This document shows, piece after piece, positions 11,744 through 25,347 of a DNA stretch of 64,000 nucleotides. The stretch comes from Anas platyrhynchos (Eukaryota > Chordata > Aves > Anseriformes > Anatidae). The notes under the pieces were generated by a model. That model did not search any database, had not been told where the DNA came from, and worked only from the letters and a program-made list of their open reading frames with translations. The position numbers were made by a program, and so were the translations under genes. The stretch is taken from the NCBI RefSeq assembly GCF_047663525.1, contig NC_092588.1, positions 138,438,501 to 138,502,500 of the forward strand. Direction: 5' to 3'. Numbering within the stretch: the first letter of the stretch is position 1; each line of letters starts with the position of its first letter.

Positions 11744-14700
11744 GTTAAATGAATGAGCCCTCTGTGCGCCCGCTTCTCTCTCCTGATTCGAAATGAGCCT
11801 TGGTGTCCACCGCAGCTGCAAACATCTGCACCATGGACACCCAGCTACGTGGAAGGAATCTCACCTAGGAGTCCAGGCAGTAACTTCCCTTTCATTGTAC
11901 TTCCACGTAAAAAGCTTCTCAGACTGAAAAATGCAAGTACACATAAAGCAACATGACGTGTCATTTTTACAGGATAATCTTGCTATAAAATGCATGGGTC
12001 TTGAGTAAATCTTTCCTCGTGGTGACAATGTTGTCTGCATTAGCCTGACAGGATGCTATCATTCAGCTTGCGATTGCTGAAGCTCCAGTGGACTAAGAGA
12101 ACTGCACTTCATTAAAATCCACTTCTTGGTACAACCACTGCCAACACCACGAGCTGTCTCTGCAATTAAGAAAATGTAAAATGATCCCCCGCAGAGAAGA
12201 GTACAGTAGCAATGAAGGGTATAGAGACAAGTCCAACCCTAAGCCAGCAAATAATTTTCTTTTTACAGCTTCCCAGAAAGGACTTGGCAGGGGACAACGA
12301 AGCACAATCTATTGGTGAAGGCAATCAACCTACTTCCATGCCACACTGAAATGCGTTTCACTAAACTGTACTCTGAAAAAATAGATTCTATATTTATATA
12401 TGTGTGAGTATGCCTGCATATATGAATATGGCTACACATGAAAGGATGTATTTCCTTCCAGAAAGGAGTATTCTGTAACTAGATTGAAAGCTTAGAGCAG
12501 TCACTGTTACCCAGAGTGACCACTTCTGTCTCTTTACCTCGTAGAAGGAGCATTACTATCCAGCCACTGACACCGCTTACCCTGGCAAACTCTGCAGCTC
12601 TGCTCCGTGATGTTTTTCTGCTGGATTCTCATTATCACACTTTCTGATCTGCCTGAGGCAGCTATTAAACCCCTTGTCAAGTCACAGCTTACATCTTGAC
12701 TGTGAATCATATCTTCTTTTAGCTCAAATTAACTCTGCATTTCAATATTCTGAAATAGATACTGTGCAATTAAAGCATTTTAAAGCATTAATTGATACTT
12801 ATGGCAATAGCTCATTTTGTTGTTTTGTGTCAGAAAACCTGTTTGTCTGCAGATACTATATTATTATCATTGGTTTTAGTGCACCCTTTAGTTTTACATC
12901 CAATAAAGAGCATCAATTCTTTGTGGAGACAGTGCAATGTTCTCAGTGTCAGAAGGGACTCACACAGACAGAAAAAAAAATTGTCTTTGCCTTAAACCAA
13001 GTAAGGCCTAATACAACGAAGTGAGAGAACTGCTGAACTTCTTTCAGTTTTCAAAAAAGAAAAGCGATCTAGAGAAATGTGATTTAGAAATCCTAATTCA
13101 ATATAGAACAGGAAAATACATATGCTCTGCTTTATCCTCATATGGGGGTACGTAGCAGTTGATGTAAACCAGCAACTTTCACGGCACTAAGCCAGTTCCC
13201 ACTGAATTACCAGCTGGTCCACTTTCAGTGTCAGAAAAAACCTAGGAAGCATGGAAACCTTCTCAGTTTACCTCAAATATATAAGATCAGCATTTAGACT
13301 TTGGAAATAGTTGTTTTTTACTGTATGCTGTTGTCAAATCCCACGTTCCTACCATCTAAACGTTTTGTTCATCCTTTCCTTTCTCAACCAGTTTCTTGTC
13401 TGTCACAACATTAAACCTCAAAATACGGCTCCTTCAGCTCGTTACACTTCCCAAAGGACAGAGTGGTGAAAAATGAGATGGGTGAACTGTTAGAACAGGG
13501 ATTATTTTAACCTCATCTATGCTGCCGGACTGAAAGCGATGAACCAGTGCAAGACTCTTGACTCATGGCCATGGCTGGGTTTCCTCCGAGGGTTTCCCAC
13601 AGCAGAGGGGAGCTGGAGGCTTGCTGAGCCTGAAGCCAAACCCTCCTGTCTCCTCCCTCCTGCAGATCAGCAGAGGTGGATCTCAAATTGCGGGATTGGT
13701 AGCAAAACTCTGACACCCAAAGGCTTCACAGAAGTGGCTGTTAGGTGTTTCAGACTGAAAATTTGAGAATTTTCACACTATGGAGCTGAGGTATATCAGG
13801 GTTCACCTCCTAATACACGGAATGAACCAAATGCTCCTTTGGACTCAGGCAGCACAAATGCAGGCATGACTGCCTTCAGGAGGAGTGGGCTGGTTCCTGG
13901 CTCCAGCTCCTGCCACTGTTCTCCGAATTCCAAGTCAAAAGCACCAGCAGAGAAAACAGACGGACTCTCATTCTTCACTGCCATCATACGTCAGAAGATG
14001 TTTCCACTCCGTTGCTAATTTTGGGATGAAACAAATTAATCTGGGCTAAAAGACGGCGTGGTCTAAGTGTCAGAGGAGGGCAAAATTAATACAGTTGGAA
14101 TCTCATAAAAGGAGACCGTATTTTTGAGACCTCAAGTCTGGGATTAATTAATCCTTTCCCATTTCTCCTCCTCAAGCAATATTATATTACCTCTTTCCAC
14201 CCCCTCTCTCTCTCCCCTCAGGGCAGAAGACCCAGGAAATCTTTCATCTAGTTTTAATGACCGCGTGCTAAGCAACCGGGAGCTGTTCCTTTCTGTCCCT
14301 CGCTCCCTGTGGCCACTTCCCACTTCCCCGACTTGGCAGGCTTCGCTCCATGTTGCTCCTTCCACAGCTTCTTGCAGCTGGCCTCGCTAAAGCCTCCCCC
14401 TGGCAGCCAGCAGCCTCTCCACCTACTGACCCCGTTCTGCCGGGGCTGCGGTCCCGTCCAGCAGCTCTCCACGTGGGAGCCTGCTCACAGCTGGGGAGGT
14501 AGCACTGCTTTTTCTTCACCCTCTTCCGCTCTGCTGTCTGTCTGTTCCTCCATCCTCAGTTGCAGGACCTGGAGGCCGAGCTGGTCAGGGTTTTCCCACA
14601 TACAGAATGCGTTTTGGACAGCAAATTTTACATTTTCACAAAAACGGAGTGTTCAGAAAAAGTTTTAATCTAGAACTGGTTCAGAACAAAACCACACCTT

Positions 14701-17700
14701 CACAGCTTTGTTTTTCTAAAACTCTTGTTCTGAAGGAAATGGTGGTGTTTCCACTGTTTGCATAAATTCAGGAAGGAAAAACATCAGCATTTCCCATGGA
14801 CTACACATTCTAACTTCAAACTAAATGTCCTTAAAAAAGCTTTTTAAGAGTCAAGTCCTCAAGCTTGTGTAAGTCATTGTAATGCCACTGAGGCGAGGAA
14901 GCAGTGGATCTGCTCCCATTATTTGTAGCTCCAAACCCACTGTGAACTGCAAGCTCACCCAGCTATGAAATTTTAAAAATTGATCTCTTAAAGGTTTTTC
15001 TAAACTGTCCCATCCTCCCCATGTACCAGCTCAAAGCGTATTACTTGCAGATGAAACCCCCTGGTAAAGACTGCACCACGGCACACCTGCTGTTTGGAGC
15101 TCAGTGTACTCGCACAGTAATTATTTCTTACTTTCCCATGGAAGAGGAGTTGCAAAGGGAAACAACACTGGTTAGTCTGAGTAGAGCTCTGAGGGCATTT
15201 ACTATCATCATGAGACCAATAATTCTCTTCCTGTGGTTTCTGAGAGAGAAATGCTGAAATAATAGCTTGGTTGGAGCTGACTTTAAAGCATGCCTAATTA
15301 TCTCATTCAATGTGCACCTGTTACAGGTCTTAGAGTTTCTGGTAAATAATAAAGTAATTTAACCCCTCCTGCAATTTGAGGTTTCCTGCTTTTGTTGTGG
15401 ATGCTACAACTCTGAAACTAAGCATTCCTTGGTCAAAATGAATAAAGAAATAAACGTTCAACATTATCAAAACAAGGGTAATACCCTACCTCAACCAGAG
15501 GAAATACTCAGAAACGCTACTCTGAACGCTTGAGTACAACAGTCACAGCGACACAGGGAAATATGAAATACACTGAGGAAAGATTATCACTGGATAGATG
15601 CAATGTACCTGCAGAGTATAAATGAATAAAAATAGGGTTAAAGCCACCTTAAAGGTAGAAATCTTAGTATTAGTAGAAAGCACCCCGAAGGTTTAAGCAT
15701 CACCTCCAAAGCGAAGAAGAAGCAGTCATCTTAAGGCAGGAAGATCACCCCAACAAGCCTTGGAAAAGAGGCTTTGCAACTGGCTTCTCAGCAAGCACTT
15801 AGCAAATAAATAAATAAATCCTGAGCAGATTCTCTTCAAACTGAGTCAGGAAACTTTAAGGCCACTGTTAGAGACGAACCTTTTTGCTAGTCCTCAGAAC
15901 TGTCAGGCTGACATTTCTCCCAGGAATGTCACAGAAGACCGTAGTGAGGAAGGATAGCTTCCATATTTTAAGCATGCTTTCTGCCTGCATACCCAGTATT
16001 TCTCCTTCCTACATACTTCATGTAGTGATATTGCATAGCACAGAAAAAGAAAAGGATAAAAAAAAAGAAGAAGATACAGCCTATGCTGAAGAAGATGTCA
16101 CGAGAAAGATAGGAGACAGAACTATTTACACATGGCATCCGAAACCCTGAGTAGTTTTACTTCTGCTGCTTGAAATGTTCATGCTCTCAAGATGGAATCA
16201 GGTCAGTCTAAGGAGCTACTTCTTCCAAGAAGTCCCTGACACCTTGGAAGTAAACTTTGTTAAAACACTAGAGGAAGGTGTTAAGTTTTTTAACATGTAA
16301 AAAGCAGCACCTGCAAACATGTAGTGTGCCCAGAGATGAAACACAGAACAGATATACAGTGAAGCATGTCTCATGTATCTTCTCAATACCATGGGCTAAA
16401 CAGCAAGCTTGTTCCAGTCACAAGCACAGCAGCCATCTAGGAGTGACTGACTCAGAAACACGCTGTCTCTTCTTCAGTTCCCTAAACACACACCCTACAT
16501 ACCACCCTCAGCACACGGCTACAGCTGGCCACTCTTTGCCTCACGCAGAATTTAATGTTAGCTCCATTGTTCTCTGCTGGCTTTGTCCTCTGCAGGCTGG
16601 AAGCAGGACACTCTGCCCCCTGCTGCTTCTGGTCACCCAAGCTCCTTGCTGAGGAGCAAGATGCACTGCCAGATCTCGCAGCATGAAAATGAAATGCGCC
16701 ACAGTCTTGCTCTAAGGTGAGAAGGAAACTTTACAAACAATATGAGGGCGATTGAGCTATCTCCAACTTAGCGCTGTTTAACAGCTGAAGGATTGGAGCT
16801 GGGGGAGTGAAACAACAGAACTGACAAGAAATGGCTGCCTTTTACAAGAGATCTTGTGATTGTTCAATTTTTGTCAGCAGCCTGCACAGATCCGAAGGAT
16901 GCAAGACAAAAAGAGAAGCATGCTTAAATATAGCACACATTGAGAAAGAAACCCTGAAGTATAATTCACGCTTCAGACAGGAGGTGAAATCACTGTTATC
17001 TTTCCCATAAATATTTGCAGCTAAGTGTTAAAACTAATGTTCAAGAAAGTGGACAATAAAACTGCCATAAACTCAAGGAACAAAAACCACATGCCAACCA
17101 CGCAAGTGCAGTGACTTCATAGTCAGTAGATAATATCGTGATAATATTTAAGTAACTGTACAGGTGGAAAAAGCAGACAAACAAAAACCTCAAAACTCTT
17201 CACACAAAACAGACATTATTCAGGAGGCAATCACACTCATTAAAGAATTAGTCTTGAATATTTTATCCTCAACCTGCCATCACTGGGAGAATGAAGATAC
17301 CTCTACAGAACCTAGCAGCTGCATCCATTGAGCCATACCATAATGCAGCATTCTTCCAGCTGTGCACTGTGGACTACTGCTGACTCACAACAAAGCAGGG
17401 CACTAAGAGAACCAAAAATCTTCTAAATCATACATTCATTCCTCCCCACACACAAACACACGCAAGAAGTGGGAAAATAAAAAATAATCATTCAAAACTT
17501 CAGTTTCATGGCAAAAGAAAAATATCATGTCAACACTGTCTAATGTGGCTTTTACAATGAGCAAACCTTTCCATTTAAAAGGGTTGAGAAATGAAGAAGC
17601 CATTCCCACTTTTTTTTTTTTTTTCTGAGCTGAGTTGCACACTGTAGTAACACATTTCTATCAGTCACTAATTATGTCTATTAATTTTTTCAAAAAAAAA

Positions 17701-20700
17701 ACTTTCAATACTATGTATGAACGTAGTGAAAATTATAACATTAGACAAAGCAGACGCTGCCTATGGATTAAACAGAGCTGTACAGGCAGACCCAAGATCC
17801 GAGCCACTCTGTCTGTCTTGAAAAAAGTTGGTTTGTGTCTCTGCTTTCTTGCTGTTAGCCCAAAGATATTATCAACTTTTTGAAGATTCAGTACCATCAT
17901 ATTTAGTAACTGGGCATCTTTCTTCAGATTCCCAAATCTACAAATATGCTTGATATTATAGTAGTAAGGACAGAGAACAAATAAATAAGTTAAGTAATCC
18001 ACATCTGATTAAATGATTATTTTTGCTTAGAGTTGATAGACTGAGAATGTCCCAAGGTGTTCACAGCTGATGGTTAGGTGAAGGTTCTGTATAGTAAGTT
18101 TCTGCATAGTTTCTGTATAGGAATTCTAGAGGATTTTTTTTCAGGATCATTTTGTTCTGAGAGACAGGCCATTTCACTAGTTTACTTGCTACGATGAAGA
18201 GATTGGACAGTAAAATCAACTGAGGTCATCACAGATGATCACTATAAAAGACTGCTTCTGAAAAAAAAAAAACCTGGATGTTTACTTTCAGCAATATCAC
18301 CTCTTTGAATGCAAATGGGAGCCATGTACCAGTTCCGGCTTCCACTTGGCTGCGAGATCCACCAGCTGAAATTCAGTCTCTGTTTTCTCACAGAGTGAAT
18401 TCAGTCTTAATGGTCTTCCCAGAACTAATTTAGACAATATTGTAATTTACTGCCTTTCGTACTCAATTTTCCTTCTTTCCCTCATGATATGAAGGTCTCA
18501 TTCCATTATACAATGCAATTTCAGACAAGATAGATTAAGAGACAAATACATTTGACTACACACCCCGGACTACAGACCACTTCAGAGGGCGTGGAGTGTG
18601 AAGTAGTATACCCATGTGAATCTTTTTTTGCTCGTCATTTGCAATTTGTTCTGGTGAACCTGGAACAGCCACTTAAGGGCAGGCAAAGTGCCATTTTATG
18701 AGAGTGGTATGAACACAGACCGCCAAGAGACTACATACGAAAATCAAAGTTACTCGGTGACAGCAGCATTCCAGGCCAGGAATGTCAAAGCAGCTGTGAG
18801 GGCTGATCTACCCTGCCTATTTTTAATGAGATGTGTCATTGGGCCTAGATTAATTTCAGAAATAAAAGATACTTCTGCAGATAAGTGAAGAGAGATTGTA
18901 TGACTCTGCTGGATTCAGATTTGTATAATGCAACGGCAATGTACTGCTGGAAATTTTCTGGTCTTTTGGCGCATTCCTCAAGGAGCAGTGATGGGTGCAG
19001 CCACTGCAAAGCTGTGAGGCAGGTGAGCCACCATGCAACAGCCAAGGCTTTCTATGAGATAGTGCTAACAAGGAGGCCACAGTTTACTTTTTTCCTGCTA
19101 AATCCAGATTTACACAGAATATATGAATGGTTATGTCCCATCAGACTCCTGTTGAGATCAGTGGACATTCTTCCATTAACTTCTATAGAAATCACGCTGT
19201 TTTAACCTTGGTAGTGGGCCAGGACAAATAAATCCTCTCTTATAAATTTAGATCAGAAGTCCACTTCTGCAACTTTCAGATTAGGAGATCTTAGTCTGCA
19301 TTATAATACCTCTGACTAACAGGATTTAGCCTCTATATGCAGTTAAGCTCCTTGGGGTTACAACCACTTGATTCCTAATTCAAAAGAAGTAGGTGTGAAT
19401 GCTCACATACTGCTTTATCTTACTGTCATGGCAACAAAATCCTCATAGCTGCAATGTCGTTGTTAGTTATACAGCAAAGGACAGCCAGAGGATGTTCGTT
19501 GCCTGCACCCCTGAAAGGTTAATACCACTAAAAGCCCTGTTCCAAAACATTGAAATATCTACTATTGTAATACCTATTTCAGGATCATTGTAATGTAATT
19601 GTCTTCATATTGTCATGAATCTGTCATGTTGACAGATGCTATATGTCTTTTTTTTTATGCCCTGTATTGTTCTGTCATGTTAAAGAGAAGTTAAACCAAT
19701 AGTACTATTCCCACTTACCTCTTTTTATATGGAATATAAAAAGGAAGTCTGACTACTAGTAAATACGTTAAAGTTGGAACCTCAAGATTTGTGAAATAAT
19801 TCCAGGTTAAAAAAAAAATAAATAATATATATATATATACACACAGTACTTATAAACAGATACCAGTCTGGTGTAATACTCTGAACAGTATGAGCAGTAC
19901 TGAATGATAATGTCTGTATGAACTGACCTCTACATGCTACTATAGAAAAATAATAATAAAAAAATCAAATCAAATCAAACAGAACACAGTTTAAAATATG
20001 GCTTTTAATTGATGATGAATTTCTACAGTGCTACAGCAATTTAGCAATCTCTAAAACAAATATCTGAATCTCTAGCTCATCAAATCTTATGATCTTTACA
20101 AATAAATAAGTTATTAAAAGTATCATAGCGAGCGTTTTCCTGTCTGTGTAAACTGCTAATGATAATAACGCATTCCAGGAAAAGTAACAATAATGAACAG
20201 CTGCAGTGCATTTACATTTTTAAGAATCTTTAAGTACAATCTATACATGATATGCTTACATAAATATTTCCGTACTTACACTTTACAAAGCCATCTGAAA
20301 GGACATAAAATACAGTCAAGACTGAACAGAGAAGCAAGAGAACTGCAAACAAAAAGACAACATGTTTCAGTTGATACAACATGACATGGAAAGTAGTACA
20401 CATTTACATTTTAGAACTCTAAAACCATTAGCAGTTGCAGGCCTGATCTTGACAACCAGCTCCTGTAAGAGAGCTAGAGTTACCCAACATTCAGGTTCTC
20501 CATAGTTTGTCTTGGTGCAGACTTAAGGTCACTTTTTCGACTTATTCCTACTGTGACCTAAGAATTCACTGGATAGGTCCCCTGATCTGCTAATAAGGAT
20601 GAAGAACTTGTTAACATCTGTAAAGCTTCCTGTCCTACTAAAGGCACTCAAGACCCCTTGAAAGGCATCAGTGGCTTACAATATCAGACACTGAAACAAA

Positions 20701-23669
20701 AGTACCATACCCTATTAAGGTGTGCCACCACAAAAGCAAAATTAAGGGACTACCCATGGCAAATGTGAACCTGCCATTTTAACGGCCTTGCAAAACTTAG
20801 CAAAACTTCACATTATTGAACTCATTTGAGCAAGGGAGCACAGACAGAAGAGCGTTGCAGAAACATAAGGTGTCTGTTTCTTAAACGGTCATTACAACAA
20901 ACACATATTAAAACATTTTAGTGGGCTACGGTTAATCATCTATAAAAATCTGTGATAAGCATGAATTTAAATTGTAAACTGATCATAAACAATACAGTCT
21001 CTCTGAGCACATTTTAAAATATACAATGTGAAATAAAATTTAGTTTTCAGAAAAAGCTTTCCATCTTTTTGTTCAAAAATACATTTAACCAATGTTTTGT
21101 AAAGAACTGCATGCCTGCCTGGAAATTTTGATTTATGAAGCCCTTCTGCCTAGTGCAGAATATTTACTTGTATTATTTTTCCTTTTTTTTTTTTTCATTT
21201 AATAAAACAGATTAAGCAAAAGCTCAGTTCACAGAAACTGTTAACATAGCAGTTATTCTAAATTATACTTTATTGCAATGTTACTAATTTATTTGCCTTC
21301 TAATCACATAAATATACAAATAAGGTAAGCCATTATGAAGAGTGCAAGTACCACAGCCAGAGCAGTAGCTAGACCTAGATTTAAACTGCACATATTTCTG
21401 GATAAATAAAGGTCACAGGAAAGGTCTCCATTCAATTCCTTGTTAACGAGTCATTGCAATCTGCCCATTAACACGGACTTGGCCGGGTGTTGTGTTCAAT
21501 GGGAATTAGGAGAAGCAGCACACTGCATGATTTCTCCAGGGCTGTTCATTTTGAGCTGTACTATTGACAGCAGCTGACAGGGCATACCAGTATTTCAAGA
21601 AATACACGCTTATAGATCAAGATACAGATACAGAGAGCTGAGTGAAGCACAAAGCCTCTTTCTGTAACACACCCTTTGTGCACAGAGATCCTCTCAGCTG
21701 ATCTCATTAGTTCCTTATGCAGAGGGTATGAGAGCGTGTTCAGCTGCCTGTCTCTCTTCTCAAATCCCAAGCAAAGAGAAGTGAGGGAAATGGTGCATAA
21801 CAGCTACTGTTCACAATGGCCTCCACGATCCTCCTGGCAAGTAACGTGGAGGATGCAATTTCTCAGCACTATATTCCATTGTACTGGCCTCACCCCGATG
21901 TCAGGATTTGGCCTCCAGACATTGTGGGCAGAGCTGTGAAAGGAGGTGATTCACCCAACCTGTCCTCAAACAGCCTTTCCCAGCGCGTCTGTTGGGGGGA
22001 ACCTCAACAAATCCAACTGCTTTCAACTGGAGTTTACAAAAAGGACCTCATGTTTACATTACTAGCAATAGTAAGAAATGTCACTTCATGATTAGAAATC
22101 TCATTCCAAATGCCTGTTCCTATGTATTAGCATAAAAAAAAAATCAAACAAACAAACAAAAAACCTTCATAAGGTCATACTTTGTATTAATCCATTTCAG
22201 AAAGCAAATACAGCACAAGTAAGAAAACATATTCATACAAACAATTTGTTAAAGACTACATCAAAACATTACAGACACTGATGCCTGACTACATTCTAAT
22301 CTCTCATAAACTGGAGGATTTCAATGCAAACCAGGAATATTGCAGAGAGGAATACAAAAAAGAGAGGTGTCAAAAATAAGTTGGAAAGAGAGCACCATAA
22401 GAAAATCATACTTAACTTTTTATGTCCATTTAACAAACTAATTAAATGTTTCACGGTGTTATACTGAAGTTTAGTTAAGCTACAAAGGATAAAGTCCTGG
22501 CCCATTTTACCCAAAATTTTCACTACTCTAGAGAAGATATTAAAACAAAAGGAACACATTGAGCCTTCAGTGAAAGACTTTAACCAAAAAAAGAAGAGGA
22601 AGAAAAGAAGAGGAAGAGAAGAAACTTACTTTTACAATTGTATCAATATCTTGTATGATGTTTTACGAAAAACAAGATTTTAACAAGCTGTGCTGTATTT
22701 TTTTATGTCACATTTACAAAAGGATATAAAAATAGCTCCTGGATTGTCATATGATAAGAGCCTTAAGCCACAATGAAAACAAATGTAATACAGTATTAGA
22801 GCTCGGGTATTTCTTTTATTACAAGAATAGTATCTGTGGGATACACTCCAATAAAGGATTTCAAAATCACATACTGCAACTATTCAATGCATTTTCAATA
22901 AATTGATAGCTATGGTCTTTGGTGAGCTGCCCTGACAGTAAAAAAAAAGAAAAAAAGAAAGAAAAAAAAAGACACAGAACTTAATCTAATCTTATTTACT
23001 CATTTTTCATCATACTCTTCTGCTTACTGAGAAATATTTCTAAAAACTGCCATGATGCTTGCTCTTCATGCATCAAAATGCAAGCAAAGTTTATAAAAGT
23101 GTATTCTAAGAACTTTGGACAAATACAACTGCTAGTCTGAACGTGTAACACAAGTATTTTGTGAATCAGAATTGTAAATGTGGTTTATATTTTAAACTTT
23201 AAATACTTTTAGCTGCATATAAAACAGAAAAGTAATAAGTTAACTTATAGCACCTTGCATACATTTGTTCTAAAAAATACAAAGATTATACCTTTTAAAA
23301 TCTCAAGGAATACAGCTATTCTATCTCAAGTCCACTATGCCCCTACCATTTAAAAGGAATCTCATTTACATTTAATAAAGACAATGTAAATATCAAAAAC
23401 GTAAGGCACAAAATGGAATTTAAAAGTTAGGGGTACAGTAAATCCTCGCTTTTTCATCAAAGTACCTGATACACCTGAAAAAGATGCATCTACAATTTTC
23501 AAAAAAAGTTGTACTATCATCAAATCATTGAAGCTAAAAGTGGAAACTGCCTATTTGAGTATGAAGTTCAAACTCCTTCCAAAGAAAGATTGTTTTCCAG
23601 TACTGTATTACATCCAACTTAAAACCTTTCAAGAAATTGTACGCATTGATAAGCTTTACTGTATCATTC
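11744..23669. other. AT-rich region, no gene supported
   Basis: Only short chance-length open frames on both strands, simple repeats (19808-19847 A/TA/CA; 22942-22970 A/G-rich) and a mildly G+C-rich patch at 14150-14600 without exon signals. Part of the right half may be HACD1 3' UTR if a distal poly(A) site is used. I searched for sialyltransferase-like exons because ST8SIA6 follows HACD1 in mammals, and saw none. Confidence 0.5.
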
Positions 23670-23736
23670 TGGATGGTTGGACTAGATGATCCTGTAGGTC
23701 CTTTCCCACCTTGTGTTTCTATGTTTCTATGATTCT
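23670..23736 (+). mobile_element. CR1 LINE, short 3'-end fragment
   Basis: ggttggactagatgatcctg followed by taggtcctttcccacc and the terminal ttctatgtttctatgattct repeat. It is a 5'-truncated CR1 remnant about 1.5 kb beyond the HACD1 stop. Confidence 0.88.
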
Positions 23737-25157
23737 GATCTCACTGGTAGGATCTTTCTCCTGACATTCACTAGATATATAACCAGTTCTAGTTACACCT
23801 TCATATTAGCCTCTTCCTCTACATGTATTTGTCACATAACCAAAATTTGTACATACTTAATGACTCAACCTATCCAACTTCCTTCTTACTTTAATTATTT
23901 TTTAATGTTTTCTGACCTTTCTGAAGAACGACTCAACTTTGTGCTCCCGAGGTACCCAACATATCAGACAGGACTCTAGAAATTACCTCAGTGATCACAG
24001 GAAGTATTCTGATTGCCAGCTGCCTGATGCAGCTCTTCTGCATATATTCTCTTATTTTTATATTCGTGATTCTGGAAGCAACTTTGTTGCCTATATTATC
24101 AAGACTTCCTGCTACATTATTACTTTTCAATCTTCTCTCCCTCTCACTAACTATCAAAGTATCCTCAAATGCATTACCTTGTCTTTGGATCTCTTGCCCA
24201 TATTTAATCCATCTATTGGACTTCTTTCCCTCAGGTATCATATAGTGCAGTACCAGCTGTAACTTTTATTAATACACTGTAGATCCCCCTTGCATATTAT
24301 TGAAGATGTTAATTAGAATTACATAATCACATTACAAACAATTAATGGGGAGGGAGCAATTAAAATTGCACAATGGGATGATTCAAAGCACAATCTATAT
24401 TTTAAGACATTATTTCAAGTATATTTTATCCCTCTTACCTAATTATGGGAATAAAAATATCTCACTGTAGCTACAGTTTCTAAATGCAACACCATAATTT
24501 TTCTGCATACATAATTAAATGTAGAATAAGAAACATGCTGACGATCAGTCTTCCTCCACAAGAGTCCTGTTCCAGCCACTGACCAGAGAAAGGTAAGAAC
24601 ATCAAGACTACTCCTCAGCACAAACTTCTAACCAGTTAATATTATATCTATTAATCAACATTTCTTTTAAATTAGATGCAAAAATATAGAGAAATCTAAA
24701 CTCGCACTGACAATCAAGAATTCAGATCCTTTCAAAAATCCTTCTAGAATTCTACAGTGTGATCCTGTAATTCAAAGAATGTTCAACAACACACCAACAG
24801 TACTTATAACTGTAAAGGTATAATTTAACATACAACTTAAATAACATTTAACCCACCTACTCTATGAAAAACATCATTACCTAGTTCATGCTCTGTTTTC
24901 CAGAAGACTCATTTTCAACACAACTCATCAACTCTCCTTCTGTTCTTCAGCATGACTACAGATCATCAAGGCCTTTCACAATATAAAGCACAGTAGCCAA
25001 CTACTCAGTTTGTTAAAGCTATTTGTCAGCCTATTGAAAATATGAAAACGTTTGAAGAAATGAACAATTAAAAATCAAAGTGAAACCAAAGATGAAAAGG
25101 TAATTCTGATGATATATTATCTGTATAAATAATACAGTCCATGTTACTTTATACACA

Positions 25158-25163
25158 TTTATT
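25158..25163 (-). terminator. Candidate proximal poly(A) signal of HACD1
   Basis: AATAAA on the minus strand, about 100 nt after the HACD1 stop. Other minus-strand AATAAA motifs occur further down (for example 24265-24270 and 21269-21274), so the true 3' end may be distal. Only the motif is visible. Confidence 0.3.
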
Positions 25164-25264
25164 CTTGTTCCATGTTTTAAAACTTGGACTCAGAAAAATC
25201 ACAGGAAGTTTTGTTTTTTTACCCTTGTTTTTCCGTTAAAAGCACCATAATTACACGGCTCAAT

Positions 25265-25347
25265 TCAATCGTCCTTTTCTACAATCACTTCTCCATGAAG
25301 CACCTTTCTTCTCTGCCGCAGCATGTGGAAGTAGAGTTGTGGAAATA
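25265..25347 (-). CDS. HACD1: HACD1 coding exon 7 and stop codon
   Basis: Follows the acceptor gatcaag. Encodes [20 protein letters not shown] and VIVEKDD, then TGA at 25267-25265. The basic RQRRK run marks the cytosolic C-terminal tail. Confidence 0.96.

Noticed and set aside
12545..12570. Possible terminal exon (acceptor cctcgtag followed by a short frame to TGA) for the candidate plus-strand gene
   Set aside because: Only eight codons in the compatible phase; too little to support.
14144..14519. Mildly G+C-rich patch with overlapping minus-strand frames, considered as a first exon of ST8SIA6
   Set aside because: No signal-anchor sequence or sialylmotif, and the translations do not resemble a sialyltransferase.
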